A DNA stretch of 64,000 nucleotides. Origin: Colias croceus. Its lineage: Eukaryota; Arthropoda; Insecta; Lepidoptera; Pieridae. Where the stretch lies: assembly GCF_905220415.1 (NCBI RefSeq), contig NC_059568.1, positions 6,138,001 to 6,202,000 on the forward strand, in the 5' to 3' direction. The notes under the pieces were generated by a model, which was given only the letters and a program-made list of their open reading frames with translations, ran no database searches and was not told the DNA's origin. Each line of letters starts with the position of its first letter. Positions within the stretch are counted from its first letter, which is position 1. Shown in pieces: positions 15,001 to 30,000 of the stretch. The position numbers were made by a program, and so were the translations under genes.

Positions 15001-18000
15001 CGAGTCAACTAGAAGACACGGGTTAAACAGTAAACTTATGGGCGCATAGAGGACAAAATATTTTATCATCTCCAGTCCAATATTACATGTATGAAGTTTC
15101 TAAATATTACTCTATTTCAACTTTTGTATAATTACACATATATTTTATTAATATTATTCTCACTACATCCTAGACTCGATAGCGGAAAATTATAAGCCCA
15201 AAATTTTGTTCACCGATTTATTAAACGTATCAAAACAGTGACATCTAAAAAACAAGAGATAAATAATAGCCCACGTCCCCATACGTTTTATAAATTATAC
15301 ATTTCGAAATTATACATTTCGTTTGTCTGTGATTATGTCCTCAAAATGCCCATGACCTTGCCACTACGACCAAAACAACTGCGTTTCCATCGAGCGTTAT
15401 ATTAATTGTATCATTTATCAGTGTAATATAATATAATGTTCTCGGGATATCATACGCGGGTATATGTAATGTGTTCGTAATAAATGTCATTAATTAACAA
15501 CTAGACTGTGACAGAATGCTCTAGTAATAGGTAACACGATACATCGTATGAAGGATTGTTAACTTATTAACTGCGTGTAATAACGATTAGATTGAAACTA
15601 ATTGTAACTTTGCATAAATCATTCAAACAAACAGTTAATAAAATATACCCACATCTTGATAAAGATTTCTAACAGTTTGGCAAATTCTTAGTTTAACATA
15701 TTGGTTGTGTGAAGAAATATTGGACACGAAGGTGCGAGATGCAAAATCAAACAGAATTTAGCTACTGATATGTAGGCTCGTCTTGTGTGGTAGAAAGCAA
15801 ATCTATTGCCATAATAGAGAGACGACGCCAAACACATATCTAATATTGAGTTTATCATACTTTTTTATTCAAAACTTGATCCACAATTTGAATCTGTATT
15901 AAAAACTTTGTAGAGTAGGTACCTACTGATAATAACATTTTTAATAGGTATTTATGAGATTTAATTTCACTTATATGAACCTACCTATATTCTAAATGTT
16001 ACATTCCTCCATACACAATGAACATGCATTTATTACTTTATATGATCATTTTGACATTAATTAGATAAATTGCTTAAGAAACATACTTAAAATCTGTAAA
16101 TATTATTTGACCCCACTAAAAGTATGATAGCATTGAGGTATATTTAGAATTTTACGTCAACTTTGTAATACTAAAATAATGTATTCAATGAAAATTATGA
16201 AATCATCGATACAATAAAGATAAATACGTATTTTTAATAAAAGCCGATAACTTTGTAATTGGAATTCTGCATGGTATTTCTTTAATAGTTAATACCATTA
16301 ATACGAGTAGTTCCCGTACAATACGCATTTTGGTTTGATTTAAATGTAAAATGAACACATTTTGGCGATTTTTGTAGACAAAAACTATACAATAAACGTA
16401 ACTTAATTTATCATAATTTCAAATAACTAGTATTATAATACTAGTTATTTCTGATGTCAATAGAATCAAAACATACGACTCCGTTTAATTCGAAATCCAT
16501 TTGGTACCTTGAAATCCAAGTTAGATATCTACACTTTGACATTTACCGAACCCTTTTAAAAGCATAATAACATTACCATTCACCCGAAGCTTCGCCGCCA
16601 ATTTCAAAAGGTTCGATAGTATAGCTACCTAATTAAAATCTATTCATATCAATTTGAATTATGTTTTCTAATTGCATCTTCATAATACTCGTTCGTATAT
16701 GTAAATGTTATTCAAATTGGGATTTCCAATGATTAATTGTTTGAAATGCAATTAACCACCGCCATTCTTCAAGGACTGTGCTTTTGATTAGAGCATTTCG
16801 AATGTAGACGGTAACAGTTCGCGAGACATTGTGTAAATATTGAATATTGACGTTATTTAGTCGTGACGATGGCCAGTCGTCAGTTACGTGTCCATTTAAG
16901 GCTGTGTAGGTCGCGACAGACCAAGTCGCGCGGCCCGCCAACCACCGCTCCATGTAAAGAGACTATAGTCGAGTCAATTTAATAGGCAACATTTGACGTC
17001 TATCAATTTTATCTTCGAAGAGAGGTAACCTGCTTAAAAACATCGATTAAAGTGAATTAATCGATACGGATTTGAAACATTTGTCAATCGAATTTATTAA
17101 TTATGTTCTTACTGTTCTGTGCAAGTAATCAATGCATTCGATTCTAGATGTCAGATTTCGATTTTTAGAGTAACGTCTCTGGTATTTAAAAAGAAAAAAG
17201 GTTTATTAACACAAAATTGTAGCGACGTCAGTTCTTCAATTCAGAAATTGTTTATTGTGTTTAGTATGGTTTATCAGTAAAATGAAATCTTAAAATTACT
17301 TGTATCGGTCATTATTATTATAAATATGTAATCGTAATTGAAAAAAGTTAAGCAAATGTGCAGTTCTAACAAAACGAAATATCATGTTATTCTATGTCGT
17401 CGTTACTAGGTTACGTTGTTGAATTTTGTTGGACTGTCAAATGTTGCCTATTAAAATGGCTCTACTATAGGCTGACAACTTCGATGTTATCGGAATTCCA
17501 TTAGCATTACAATATTTCCCTTCCAATGGCTATGTCAAAATAAAAACATTTACTACATATTATGACATAATTGCATTGATGTAATAAACTGCGCGAAAAC
17601 TTATCTACGTCCTTAGCGTAGAAATGTGTTACCTATGTCTCATATTATATCTAATTTCTAAAATACATCGAATCGCGTGATATTATTAGATAAACGGTTA
17701 CTTGTGCAACATTCGAAATTCATACCAGCAAGATCTTATAGTAAATGATTTTCACGCTCGTCGACGAAATAACGGAGCTCTACAAAAAATACTGCAAATG
17801 CACTAATAAATTAATAATGCTTATGGATAGTTCACGTAATCCAATTAAACAAGAATACATGAAAGTCGTACGTGTTACTTTTTTTTTTAACTCAATTCCC
17901 AACATGAAAGGACAAACAACGGTATATTAGATATTCCTGGTATCATTTTAAAATTTAGATTATGTTGAAACCTCATTTTAGCGACTAGCTCTGAGCTAAG

Positions 18001-21000
18001 CGGGTCGAGCTGCATTATTTATAATATGTATATCAATTTATACAGAAAGGATGTTTGTGTGAAATAACGGATGCGGGTATAATGTTTTTCTGTATAAGAC
18101 AATTACCTTATTATGCCCATATGAGAGTCTGTCGTCGTGTAGCAACGGAGATGCTGAACGATACCGATCGGCGTCCCAGCTTATGTGCCAATTATCTAAT
18201 GAATCTGTAGACGACTTTTTCGTATCGATCGAACTCTTTCTTGATAATGAACTGGTGGAACTTACGTAGTCCCGTTTCATGTCTCTGATATTATTACTCG
18301 TGATAGAGTCTCGTCTGTTGTAATTTACAACATTACATCGAGAGAGATTCGGAAATGAGCCCATGGAATGTCTCTTTGAGTTATATTTTTGTGTCGGACT
18401 TGGCGTGTCCCTTCTGGGAGGGGTCTGAGAGGGGCTGTGCCGATCGCGCCTGAGTATGCTGGGGAACGTCGAAGGATGTTCGAGCTCCCTCGCTGGCGAT
18501 GGTGTCAGTCCGATTGAACCCCTTCGCCTGTCACCATATAGCAGCATTAAAAACAATCTAATATAAACATATTCATTTTCACTGATAAAAAAATTAATAC
18601 AGACCTTATTATGAGACCATTTGTAGGTGATATACAATCCCGATGTAAGCCGGGTGTGGATTCCCTACTGTGAAGGTAAAGGGATGACCTATAAGGAGTG
18701 CTGCACCGGCCGTGCACATCACAATGAGGGTCGTGCTCTTTGGTGGAGCTAACCAACGGAGAGTGGCGTCCCTCACCCTCAAGAGTCATGGTCCCGAACA
18801 TCGAGTCCAGCTGCCGCATCGCCAAAGCTTTTTTCACTGCCGTCATGTTCACTGATATTTATCAATCCTCGCGATAATTTTCTTTTCATTCACGTTTCAA
18901 TAAATACGCTTATCACAATTTTTCGTAATCGATCCCGTAAACGCATAAGCGAAAATTAAGAAATATGTATGTCCTCTAAGTTTGCCGCGACGCGACTGGA
19001 CTGTGCGGACGGCATTGTGCGCAGAACGCTTGCCGATGACTCACAGCGGCATGCGCGCGCGCAATGAGACCACGATTATCAAAGTGTCCTACAATTATAC
19101 CGTAGATGTATGCAAATATAGGTGACAAGGAGGTAAATAATAGCTAAACAGTACATATTAATAATAACACGTTGCGAGTGGGCGTTTTTTCAAGTTCAGC
19201 CGAAGGTCACATCCACGGCTTCATAGAAAAACGAACTATGATGCTGTTGTTGACAACATGATATTTGTCATTAAAGCAGTGGCGCCCATAAAATTATACG
19301 ACACTAATTAACAAAGCAATCCTACGCTCAATGATATAAATTCAAACAAAGGTATAGAACTAACTAGTTTATCCGTTCTGATTAAAGTAACAACGTGAAG
19401 GTGGCATTAGGTATACCACAAACTTATATAGTCTTTTTTATTACTTTGCCTACTAAATAGAATTTTACGTAGAGTTTACAAAACATCGACAATAATAATA
19501 TTTCGTCGACAACAAACTTTCTAACCTTTAAGATGACAAGAAAAGAAACTCAAAACAACAATACGTTTAAAATCAATTTATTTGGATTATCAACAGTTAC
19601 GGGACGAAACGTTGGATGACTGTGTACTTCGGTATTCAGGCCTTTTTGGGTTTTTCGTAAGAAACCATATAGTGATTCATACACCATACATTGTCAAGCA
19701 CGGTTTTGTAAACATATGTGACATTGATCCCTTGTTTATACATATAGTCGACATGAGAAACATAATACACATACAATCTCTTTGTTCGGAAAAGGGACCA
19801 AATGCTTAGCATTCCTTGTCATCATTTATGAAACAGATTTTAAACAATAACTTGCATATACCTACTGTATTTACTAATGATTTAAAACTGAACTTACAAA
19901 ATCATTGTATTTAAAACTTTCATTTAAAACTTTTATTGGAATACCAAACGAATACTATTTGTAAAGACATCCTTGATGTAGATATTTTATGCATGGAATT
20001 ATGTAAAAAATTAAGATTATTACTTTATTTATTATTAGTACAATTCCATAGTCTTAAGTCAGCTTTTACCAAAAACAGAATCTAGATAATGTGTACATGA
20101 TAATAAATTTATTTATACCTAGTTACGTGTTCACTGGTCGGTCTACGTATTCAAAATATCTAATTAAAAACTCTAAGAAAGCAAAGCAATCTCAGAGAGT
20201 ATTTACAGTTCGGAAAAAATATAAAACACCTCAAATGATAATTAGAAAGCGAATAGAATTAATGACTCAAAAGAAATTCACGCTGCTTATTACGATGGCT
20301 CAGTGCATTGACCATAGATAGCTCTTAGTAGAAAATTGCGTTAATAATTTCTACGTGCAATAATTCAAGCATAATCCTAAGCAAAAACATAAAGGAGCTA
20401 ATTTAACATATATACATTTATATATAACTAGCTTACCACCCGCGGATTCACCCGCTTTGCCTAAAACCTAATAAATTATATACCATCTATAAAAAAACGC
20501 ATCACAATCCGTTGCGTAGTTTTAAAGATTTAAGCATACAAAGGGACACAGGGACAGAGAAAGCGACTTTGCTTTATAGTTTATACTACTAAGTACACAA
20601 GTATAATTTAAATTATAGAAACCCTAAAATAAATACTAAAATAAGTACTAGTCTCAAACTAATCTGAACTTAGTATGTAAGCTAAGCAAGTGATAAATAT
20701 AGTTGAACATATTTTTTAAACTATAACTTGGCAATGGCCCAATCGTCTTGCCCTTAATTAATAACACGGTGAAGATAACAGATAAATTTTCCAATTCTGT
20801 TTACAGACGTAATTTAGATACGACAAACTCTATGAGATATTAATCTTATCACCCTTTTGTATTTTCTTTAATAAAATTTTGTAACAAATGCCGTTAAAAT
20901 TAACAAGATAATCATATAACGTATATACGTTATATGATTATGTTTAATAATCATATGATTATTATTGTTATATGAGCATGTATTGAGCATGCAATAAGAC

Positions 21001-24000
21001 GGGCGGATAATATAACTCAACAGACTGTGAAATTTTCACCTCAGACATATAAACTTATGAAATAAGAGTTCACTCTTGTATCCGCAATACGTAAGATTTC
21101 CGACTTAATAGTTATTTTATTAATGCCATAAAACGATGATACAAGCCTGATGTCACTTCAGATTATTTTGTTGGTGGAATATTACAGTCTATTTCTCTGA
21201 GAGTTGACCTAAATATAGCAACCTCTCGAGTAAATAATGACCATATGAGTAAATAAAAATAATACATTCAAGTATTTTGAGGTTGTTAACAGTACATTCT
21301 AGAAACACAGATACCATTTTAGATTGAACAACACTGTAATGATGTTAATGATTATGCAAATACGTGACATAGAGCGTAGTTAGATGTCTATTTGCTGATG
21401 ACAATATTTATGTGCGGTATTAAATACGCTAATATTATTTAATCTTGTAGATCACGATGCTTGTAGAATATTTTAAAACAATAAAAGAGTTAAATTAATA
21501 TTCCACAATTTTTTAAACGCGTATTTTAGAAGAATTTGCGGATGCACATATAAATATTGATTACTTTCTTGAAGTTAAAATTAATAAGGGGTTTAGAAGA
21601 AATTTATTCGACATAATCAGCCCATATTTGCAATGAAGTGACACAAGCTTCCTATGAGGCTTAAGACCCTAATCTACCATGTTGGCCGAATGCGTGTTGG
21701 CATATGTCATGTCGTCGATCTTGATTCTTAATTTCGTTCCGTTGTTTTAAAATCAATCGTAGAGGCGCACGTTTAAAAACAGGGGTCTTCGAAGGAATAT
21801 TGAACAGGTTCCTTCTTCTACATCTTAGCTTACAAGCAGGGAAAATAGTGGTAGTAAAAACTGTTTTAATTATTTGATAGATTGGTCATCAGGAAGATGA
21901 TGTTTTTCTCCTTCATTTAGAGTTGTGGATATGGATAATGTGCAGATAAATCGTAAAATCAATTAACTTTTTCCCACTTGCCTGAACATGATCCCTCGAC
22001 TTTTCGAAGTCCAAAATCCCGTCACCACTGACTGATCCACTGATCCACCAATGCTCTCTCAATTATTATATCAATTACTTAGTACTGATTATTTCAGATT
22101 TAAAAGTCTAGGGACGTTTACAAAATTATTTAGTATATGATAAAATTATGAACTAAAATATCATTATTATATATATATCTCTTTCAGTTCCAGTTTAAAA
22201 ACTTTTTTCAAAATGTTTATGGAAAATAGAAAAAGTGTACGAAAATCGATAATGCCGATGTATATAGCCTGTAGATGTATAGTGGTATTAGAGAAATAAA
22301 AGATTTATTAGGAATAATATTCACACATCGACGTCTCATATGCTTACTAGCTTCCGCCCGCGACTTATTTTTTTATACGTATTTTTCCGGGATAAAAGTA
22401 TCTTATTTTAGATAAAGATTATTAACCTGGTATAATAATTATACCAAGTTTCGTCGAAATCGAACTGTTAGTTTTCACGTGATGCCTTCACATACAGACA
22501 GACTATTTAATATTATAAAAAAAAAAATATCACATATTTTGGTTTGGTATCGATCCAGTAACACCACCTGCTATATATTTTTTCAATATCTTCAATGTAT
22601 AGAATTGACCCTTCTACAGATTTATTATATACTAGCTTTCCGCCCGCAGCTTCGCCCGCGTTTTCAGAGAAAACCCCGCATAGTTCCATTTCCTGTGGGA
22701 TTTCCGGAATAAAACCTATCCTATCTCTCAAGTTGGATCGAACTGCACATGGTGTGCGAATTTTATTATAATCGGTTAAGTGGTTTAGGAGTCCATTGAG
22801 GACAAACATTGTGACACGAGATTTATATATATTAAGATTTCCGCCCGCAGCTTCGCCCGCGTTTTCAGCGAAAACCCCGCATAGTTCCATTTCCTGTGGG
22901 ATTTCCGGAATAAAACCTATCCTATCTCTCAAGTTGGATCGAACTGCACATGGTGTGCGAATTTTATTATAATCGGTTAAGTGGTTTAGGAGTCCATTGA
23001 GGACAAACATTGTGACACGAGATTTATATATATTAAGATGTAATGTATAGATATGCTAATGGTATTTTGGCTTATTATTTATTTTATAATGCGTGTTTTA
23101 GGTTATAAAACAGAAACATTCTTCTACTATTCAATATTCGATACATACAATGTACATTACGTAATATTTTAAGTAACACGTCGATAAAAAATCGTTTACC
23201 GTCGCGTCTTCAATATCAAATATGTCATAATAATGTATTCATAAAAGTCGTGGGCGAAAGTCAAGCGTTTTGAAGGTCATTGCTGCAATAAAAATGTGAT
23301 TATAATCATTTCAAGTGAAGTCATGTCTGACCAGTTGTTGCCTTAACTTGATTTTTAAATTAATTAAGTTTTGCAAAGGTTTTATCCCATTTACGACCAA
23401 AAAATCGGAAGACCTTTATAAGGCGAAAAAATATATGTAGTCCGCTAATGACGTCATTTCAACGATCTGTTCTTAAAATGTTGGTGCAAAAAAATGCAAT
23501 TTTTTTATATGTCAATCAATGTACATTTTACAATCCTAGAAGATTGAAAATCTTATCTTATAATATATATAAATCTCGTGTCACAATGTTTGTCCGCAAT
23601 GGGCTCCTAAACCACTAAACCGATTATAATAAAATTCGCACACCATGTGCAGTTCGATCCAACTTGAGAGATAGGATAGGTTTTATCCCGGAAATCCCAC
23701 GCGGGGTTTTCTCTGAAAACGCGGGCGAAGCCGCGGGCGGAAAGCTAGTATACAGTGAATTTAGAGTCAGGGAAGTAGTAATAAGCTGAAAAAAAAAATT
23801 ATTAGTCACATCGCTGTTCACAGAGGAGACATATTTATGCTGCTAAATTGAGGTAACATCAGACATAATTATTGGCCACAACTACTGTATATGAATATAC
23901 AATGCAAGAAATGAATATGAAAACACTAAAGCACTATACGAACTATAAGAGAAATGTTCTTTATTTTCAAAATAAATTCAAATACTCCTAAAACAATTAC

Positions 24001-27000
24001 AGAATATAAGTGTTAGATACGATACGCATAGATTGTATGCAATGTCCCCTGTAGAGATTCACTTCCATCAAAGTTCACAATCCTGATAAAATTATTTTAA
24101 CTACAAAAATTAAAAATTGTTATAACCTAACGAAAAATATTAAAAATTCGTTGTTGCATGATAAAACAAACTTGTTATATCCAACAGATAAATGACATTA
24201 GCGACCGCAAAGTCGCTCTAGAAAATACAGAAATTAACATCTGTAATATCAAATATATCAAACTAAAAATGCCAAAGAATTAACGAAGCACTTTCTAGCT
24301 GTAAATCAGTTTAATCGCTTTGCATTCGTTTTGCATAACAAGTGCAAACATTTAATCTAAATTAAATTAACATTACGCGGCAGTTCCTGTAATAAGTATT
24401 GATTTGATTAGCTTTCTAAAAAAACTTATCATACATGATAGATTTGTCATTTGATCATTCAAAACACTAGCTTAAACATTATATAATTATGATAATAAGA
24501 AACATTTAGCTTTTAAATAATTCATGGAGATGAATGTTAATGTTTCTCTTTTTTATTGCTATCAAATTCTAGTTTGACTATGATTTATTTTTATTGTTCA
24601 TAAGCGCCTTATCCATACTAATATTATAAAATATGCGAAAGTAACTCTGTCTGTTACTCAATCACGCCTAATCTACTGAACCAATTTTCATGAAATTTGG
24701 TATGGAAATATTTTGATACCCGAGAAAGGACATAGGCTACTTTTTATCCTAGGAAAATGACGCAATCCCGGAAATCCCTCGGGTACAGGAACTATGCGAG
24801 TTTTTTTTTTGACTGCGCGGGCGAAGCCGCGGGCGGAAACCTAGTTTACGATAAACATGGTTGTATAATAAATACAACTATTTGTATATTGAATATAGGT
24901 ATCTATGTGGTTTACAGTTGTTGTGCAAGAGGCATATTTTTCGAATGAACAAGTAAATAATATTAGAAAATAAAGTTAAAATATTATTTATCACGATTAA
25001 GAAATCGTGATAAAGATCCTAGATAAAAACATACATTTTCTTGAATACAAATTTTACAGTGTAATCAGAGTTTCAGCTAAATAATACATCTGCATATTTT
25101 TTCTTCCTAAACACAAAACCGAGGAAATCTTTAGCGTTAAATTTACTAAGATCAATTTAGTAGTTAGATCTGTATGCCCTTACGCTAATTATGCTATTAT
25201 AATGTACATAACTTTCAATAATATTTTTTAATTAAAAACGATGCTACAAAAAAATACGTAAAACAAAAGCAAGTTATTCATCTACAGTTATTGCTACGAT
25301 TTATGTAAAAGGCGTTGCAATAGTAATTTATATAAACATTTCTAAATTGATACTGTATATAGATTTTTTAATTCGTTCTATTAACAATTAAATAGATTTA
25401 GGTTTATAAATCAAATTTTCTAGCGCCATCCAATAGGGAAGTCGACTCTCAGAATATATGCAATAAGTAAACTTAAAAAGTACCTACTGGATCAATTGTG
25501 AAACTTTTCCGTCGATGGCCGTCGAATATAATTATGTCGTTAAACCTGTCGATTCTTGGACATAGCGGATCTTTGAGGTGATTAGATTTTTCCTTCACTG
25601 TTGCTGTTGTGATTATGGATAATGCGACAATAAATAGAAACATCAATATAATTACTGAACATTTGTCGTGGTCACCGACTTTTTGATAGAACGAGAAGCA
25701 ACCACTGGTCTATTGAAAATTCATACAGCAGTTGAATGTCACTTTATTAATTTTGATGTTATGGTTTTTTTTTAATTCCGCCAACGGACGAACCAAATAC
25801 AAATTTTTCTAAGAATAAGCAATAGGTATTATTCTTAGATTAAACAAATTTTATGATTTATAATATACTAGCGGTCCGCCCCGGCTTCGCCCGTGGTACA
25901 TATTAACGTTTTCTCTACATAAGAACCATCCTCGTACTTCAAGGAATATAATAAAAAAAGAATTATCGAAATCGGTTCAGCCGTTCTCGAGTTATGGAAT
26001 TACAACGAAAAGTGGCATTGATTTTTATATATTAGAAGATTAAATATATCTAAATGCCTCATTAGAATAAAATAGACTGCCTATTTTTGACCATAAAGCT
26101 GGTCGCGTGCGGGTTTTTGTTTTTATTTAATTATAATTTATGCACACTAACTGTCCTGTAACGGTAACACCGAAAATATCTAGTCCAAAAATACATGAAG
26201 TGAATTAGAATAGAAAGCGGTGGATGTTTCTTACACATATAGATAAAATTGTTCAAATTCCGTTTTTGGAAAGTCGATCGTTTATTCAGTTGTTCTGATT
26301 TTATTTATATACTTATATGGTAAAAAGAGTGCATACGCATTTTTGCCCTCAAGATATTTTGTAAAAATGGTTAAGATTATGGTTTATACTATACCTTATT
26401 GTCTAGTATATTCTTGTAAATGGAAATCAAAGTTCATTGAAATCAGTAAACTATTTCACGAAAAGAATTCACATCGATTTCGTTAATATAAAAACAGATA
26501 AATACCAATTAATTACATACTAAAACGAACAGAGAATCATGTTTCCATACAGGCTTATAGAGGCAAGACAAGATGTCTTTGGTTTTTGGGTCGTAAATTA
26601 TAATAATGCATACTTTATTAATAAATATTATAAGTATTAAAGTATCATGTAAAATGGCTTAACATATTAATTATTTTTAATCTTGTTAAATGTTAACCCA
26701 CTACGAAACGACGTCACAAGCTATTTAATGATAATTATATCACATTATAACTTAAAAATAACTCCAGTGGGCGTGATTAATATTTTTTATGTAACATGTA
26801 GTTCCGTAAACGTTTAACTATGATCTCACCGATGTTTAAATAATGAGCAACGTTTATGATACAAATTAAGAATAATAAAGATCGAAATTAATATTCCGTA
26901 CTATTTTTAATTTTCACGTTATAACATAGTAATATACTTCTACTGTTACTACTACTTCTATACAAAAGGTATGACGACGAAAAATAAATACGGTAACATA

Positions 27001-30000
27001 ATGTGTAACAATACGTTCATCAACAATTTAACACGGCCATTTAATTTCGTCGTACTTTTTTGTACATTGTTAAAACGATTATCATCAGTGTTAAACCTAA
27101 CAAAGCCACACATAAAAAGGATATTATGCCTATCCATACTAATCCATAATAATACTATAAATGCGAAAGTAACTCTGTCTGTCTGTCTGTTACTCAATCA
27201 CGCCTAAACTACAAAACCAATTTTCATGAAATTTGACATAGGCTACTTTTATCCCGGGAAAATGACACAATCCCGGAATTCCCACGGGAACGGGAACTAT
27301 GCGGGTTTTTCTTTGACTGCGCGGGCGGAGCCGCGGGCGGAAACCTAGTAATAAAATAAACCGGCAAGTGAACCGAAAGAACTTAAAGAACGACATGTAG
27401 TTAGACAGTTTAGAATTTCATCGCGCGTGCATTGAGTGGAAAACGCATTCGAAAAACCGTGCTCAGCCGACCGACTCGCAACGATGCTCAGATGAAACAA
27501 TATCACATAGCATTAACTGCTTTATCCCGAACATTTTATACGTTTAACCAGATGCCCCAGAAAACGTTGTTCTACCTTATTGTCCCTTTTTCTCTCCGAA
27601 TCTTTCTTATGCGTATAAAAAATGCCGAATTGGTCTAGCCATTCTCCAATTTTACGCATTATACATAATCAGAACACATTTGTAGATTTAATTGAAGTAG
27701 AAGTAGTAAAAAATTACGAGGATATAATCCCTAATCCGAATCCCCCATTTTAATCGTTTAGAGGTTGATTCTAAGAGAAGTGTAGCCTAGCCGTTTGTTT
27801 TCAAGTATATTTTATTTAAAATTTGGATCAAATTAAAGTCGTGAAAGCTTTATAGATAAGACATTATTTTGAGATTATAATTAATACCTTTTTTTCAAAA
27901 TTTAATAAAGCACTTCCTACCGTTTTGCGTTATCTTATTTATTTTGTCATTAAGCAATAATAGCTGTATATAAAGCACAAACTCTTTTTAGTCCAGAAAC
28001 GGTTGTTTAAAATTCATCATTAATTATTTCAAATATTATGCAAATTCCCCCCATCTACCTACTTATCCATACTGTTGACGCCATAAACCACAAGAACCTC
28101 TTATGCATCGTTGATAGATTCATTTCACTTTTCAATTCGGGAGTCCAAACCAGTTTACTAATTAAAATGCGAGCAATGTACCGCTCCTTATATTAATATT
28201 CTTAATAAATAATGTATGAGCATTTTTTCAGATACTAAAAGTAATTTGTTTGCCATTCTGAAGATTAAGTGGACAAATATATTAAATAGATATGTAAGAA
28301 TTTAAATATTATAAAAAAGGCTTACGTTTATAGCTTCTTGCACCTCTATCGTGTCCGTCATTTCGTTTTCTCTGAAATATATAGAAAGGTAATTAATATT
28401 TCGTATAATTCAGAGCTCAATCATGCACTATATTTTTTATATTAAGACCAGAATATACAAAAATATTAGTACAATACCTACAATTTATCAAGACCTATGG
28501 TGCACAGGTTGTAAACATTGCAAGCGCAATATCACAGCGTTCAACCCACATTTCCTGGCGCACTCAAAGCATTATAATTTATTACACTTCGTTACTCCTA
28601 ACAGGCACGGGAGCGCGTCTCTTGTCGAACTAATAAACAATAAAAACTGCACACTGCAACTTGCTGCTTTTGTAAAACTACAATTCAATTATCGAGTGAA
28701 TATAATTTGAGTTGAACTCGGTAATTTATCGGCTCGTTACACTCTCAACGTGCCCTGGGCGAAGGAAAAGAACAAATTGCGTGTGCACCGTACCGTGCCG
28801 AATACACCGTAATAGAATTATAGAGCACTCATCGAATACCATATTGCACATTTCAACGTCTTCGCTAAATAATACATTTATGCCATTACTTTCCGTTCGC
28901 TTTGCATGAACAACATGGGCATTAATTTAAAATGACAATTTTATAAGACGTTCAAAAACTTAAATAAATATATTGAAAAAACATTTATATACAAATAATA
29001 CTCGATTGGGAAATGTATTTACCTCATGATTATTTGGTCGTTCATTTTGTGATTGAGTTCTGGCGTCGGCTTTTGATTATACTTGACAACCGTAGGAAGA
29101 GCTGATGCAGCATCGTTCATTTGCTCCACCCTGAAAAAAAAAATTACACCGTTAGAGTAATAAGTAGATTTTGCAGCAATATTCCAATATTTACTATTTT
29201 CTTCATAAACATACTATAACTCGCATACTATAACTTGAAAAACTGAAAAAGCGCAGTATTGGCGTAGGCAACTTATACTATGTTTATGAACTAACCCACT
29301 AGTAAATAAAACTTACGGTTTCTGCGGTCTCAAGTCCGACGAACACAGATTGCGCAGGTAATCGTCGCATTCCCGTTGCTTCTGAATCTGGTATTCCTTC
29401 ATCAAGTCGCGCCTGAAGTCTCCGTCCGCGCCTGGAAGAGCGACTTGCGCGGGCAGCGGTCTCTCGGCCACCATTGTGCGCTCCGTCACAGGCGCAGTCG
29501 TCGAAATAGACGTCGACACAGAATAATCCTGCCCTCTGTGCTCAGGCGTAGTAGCAGTGGATGCCCCGATACTGCTTTCGTTCGTTTTCGACTCGCCAAT
29601 CGGCTTCAATGCTTCATCAATCGGTTTCAGAGATTCATTCAGACCGTTGTAAATACTTTCGCTATTTTTGTTGTCGAACAGTCTATCCACGGACGTGTTC
29701 ATTAATTTGGTTCCCTTTATACCCGTTAAATGAAATCCGGCAAAATATGACGACGTGGGGCCATAATCGATTGCAGACAAAGCCATGAGCGCTGGATGTC
29801 GTGGCGCTCCATCGGGCAGCGGTCGTAAGGATCGTGTCATGGCATCTGCAGCCGATCGAGGTCTCCTGAATGGCATAGCCAAGTGTGGAAATGTACGAGG
29901 TTTTATTGGAGTCACAAGCATGTGTTCAGTCCATGATGTGTGCAAAGATGGACGCTCTAATTTCTCCACGTCCACGTCTAACATTCTTTGCTCGAAAGGA

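Noticed and set aside
16708..16953. 81-codon minus-strand frame
   Set aside because: No homology, domain or splice context.
20091..20321. 76-codon plus-strand frame
   Set aside because: Lys/Ile-rich as expected for AT-rich chance frames; no support.
22513..23010. 165-codon minus-strand open frame
   Set aside because: It is the translation of two tandem SINE-like copies, and the protein repeats itself; not a gene.
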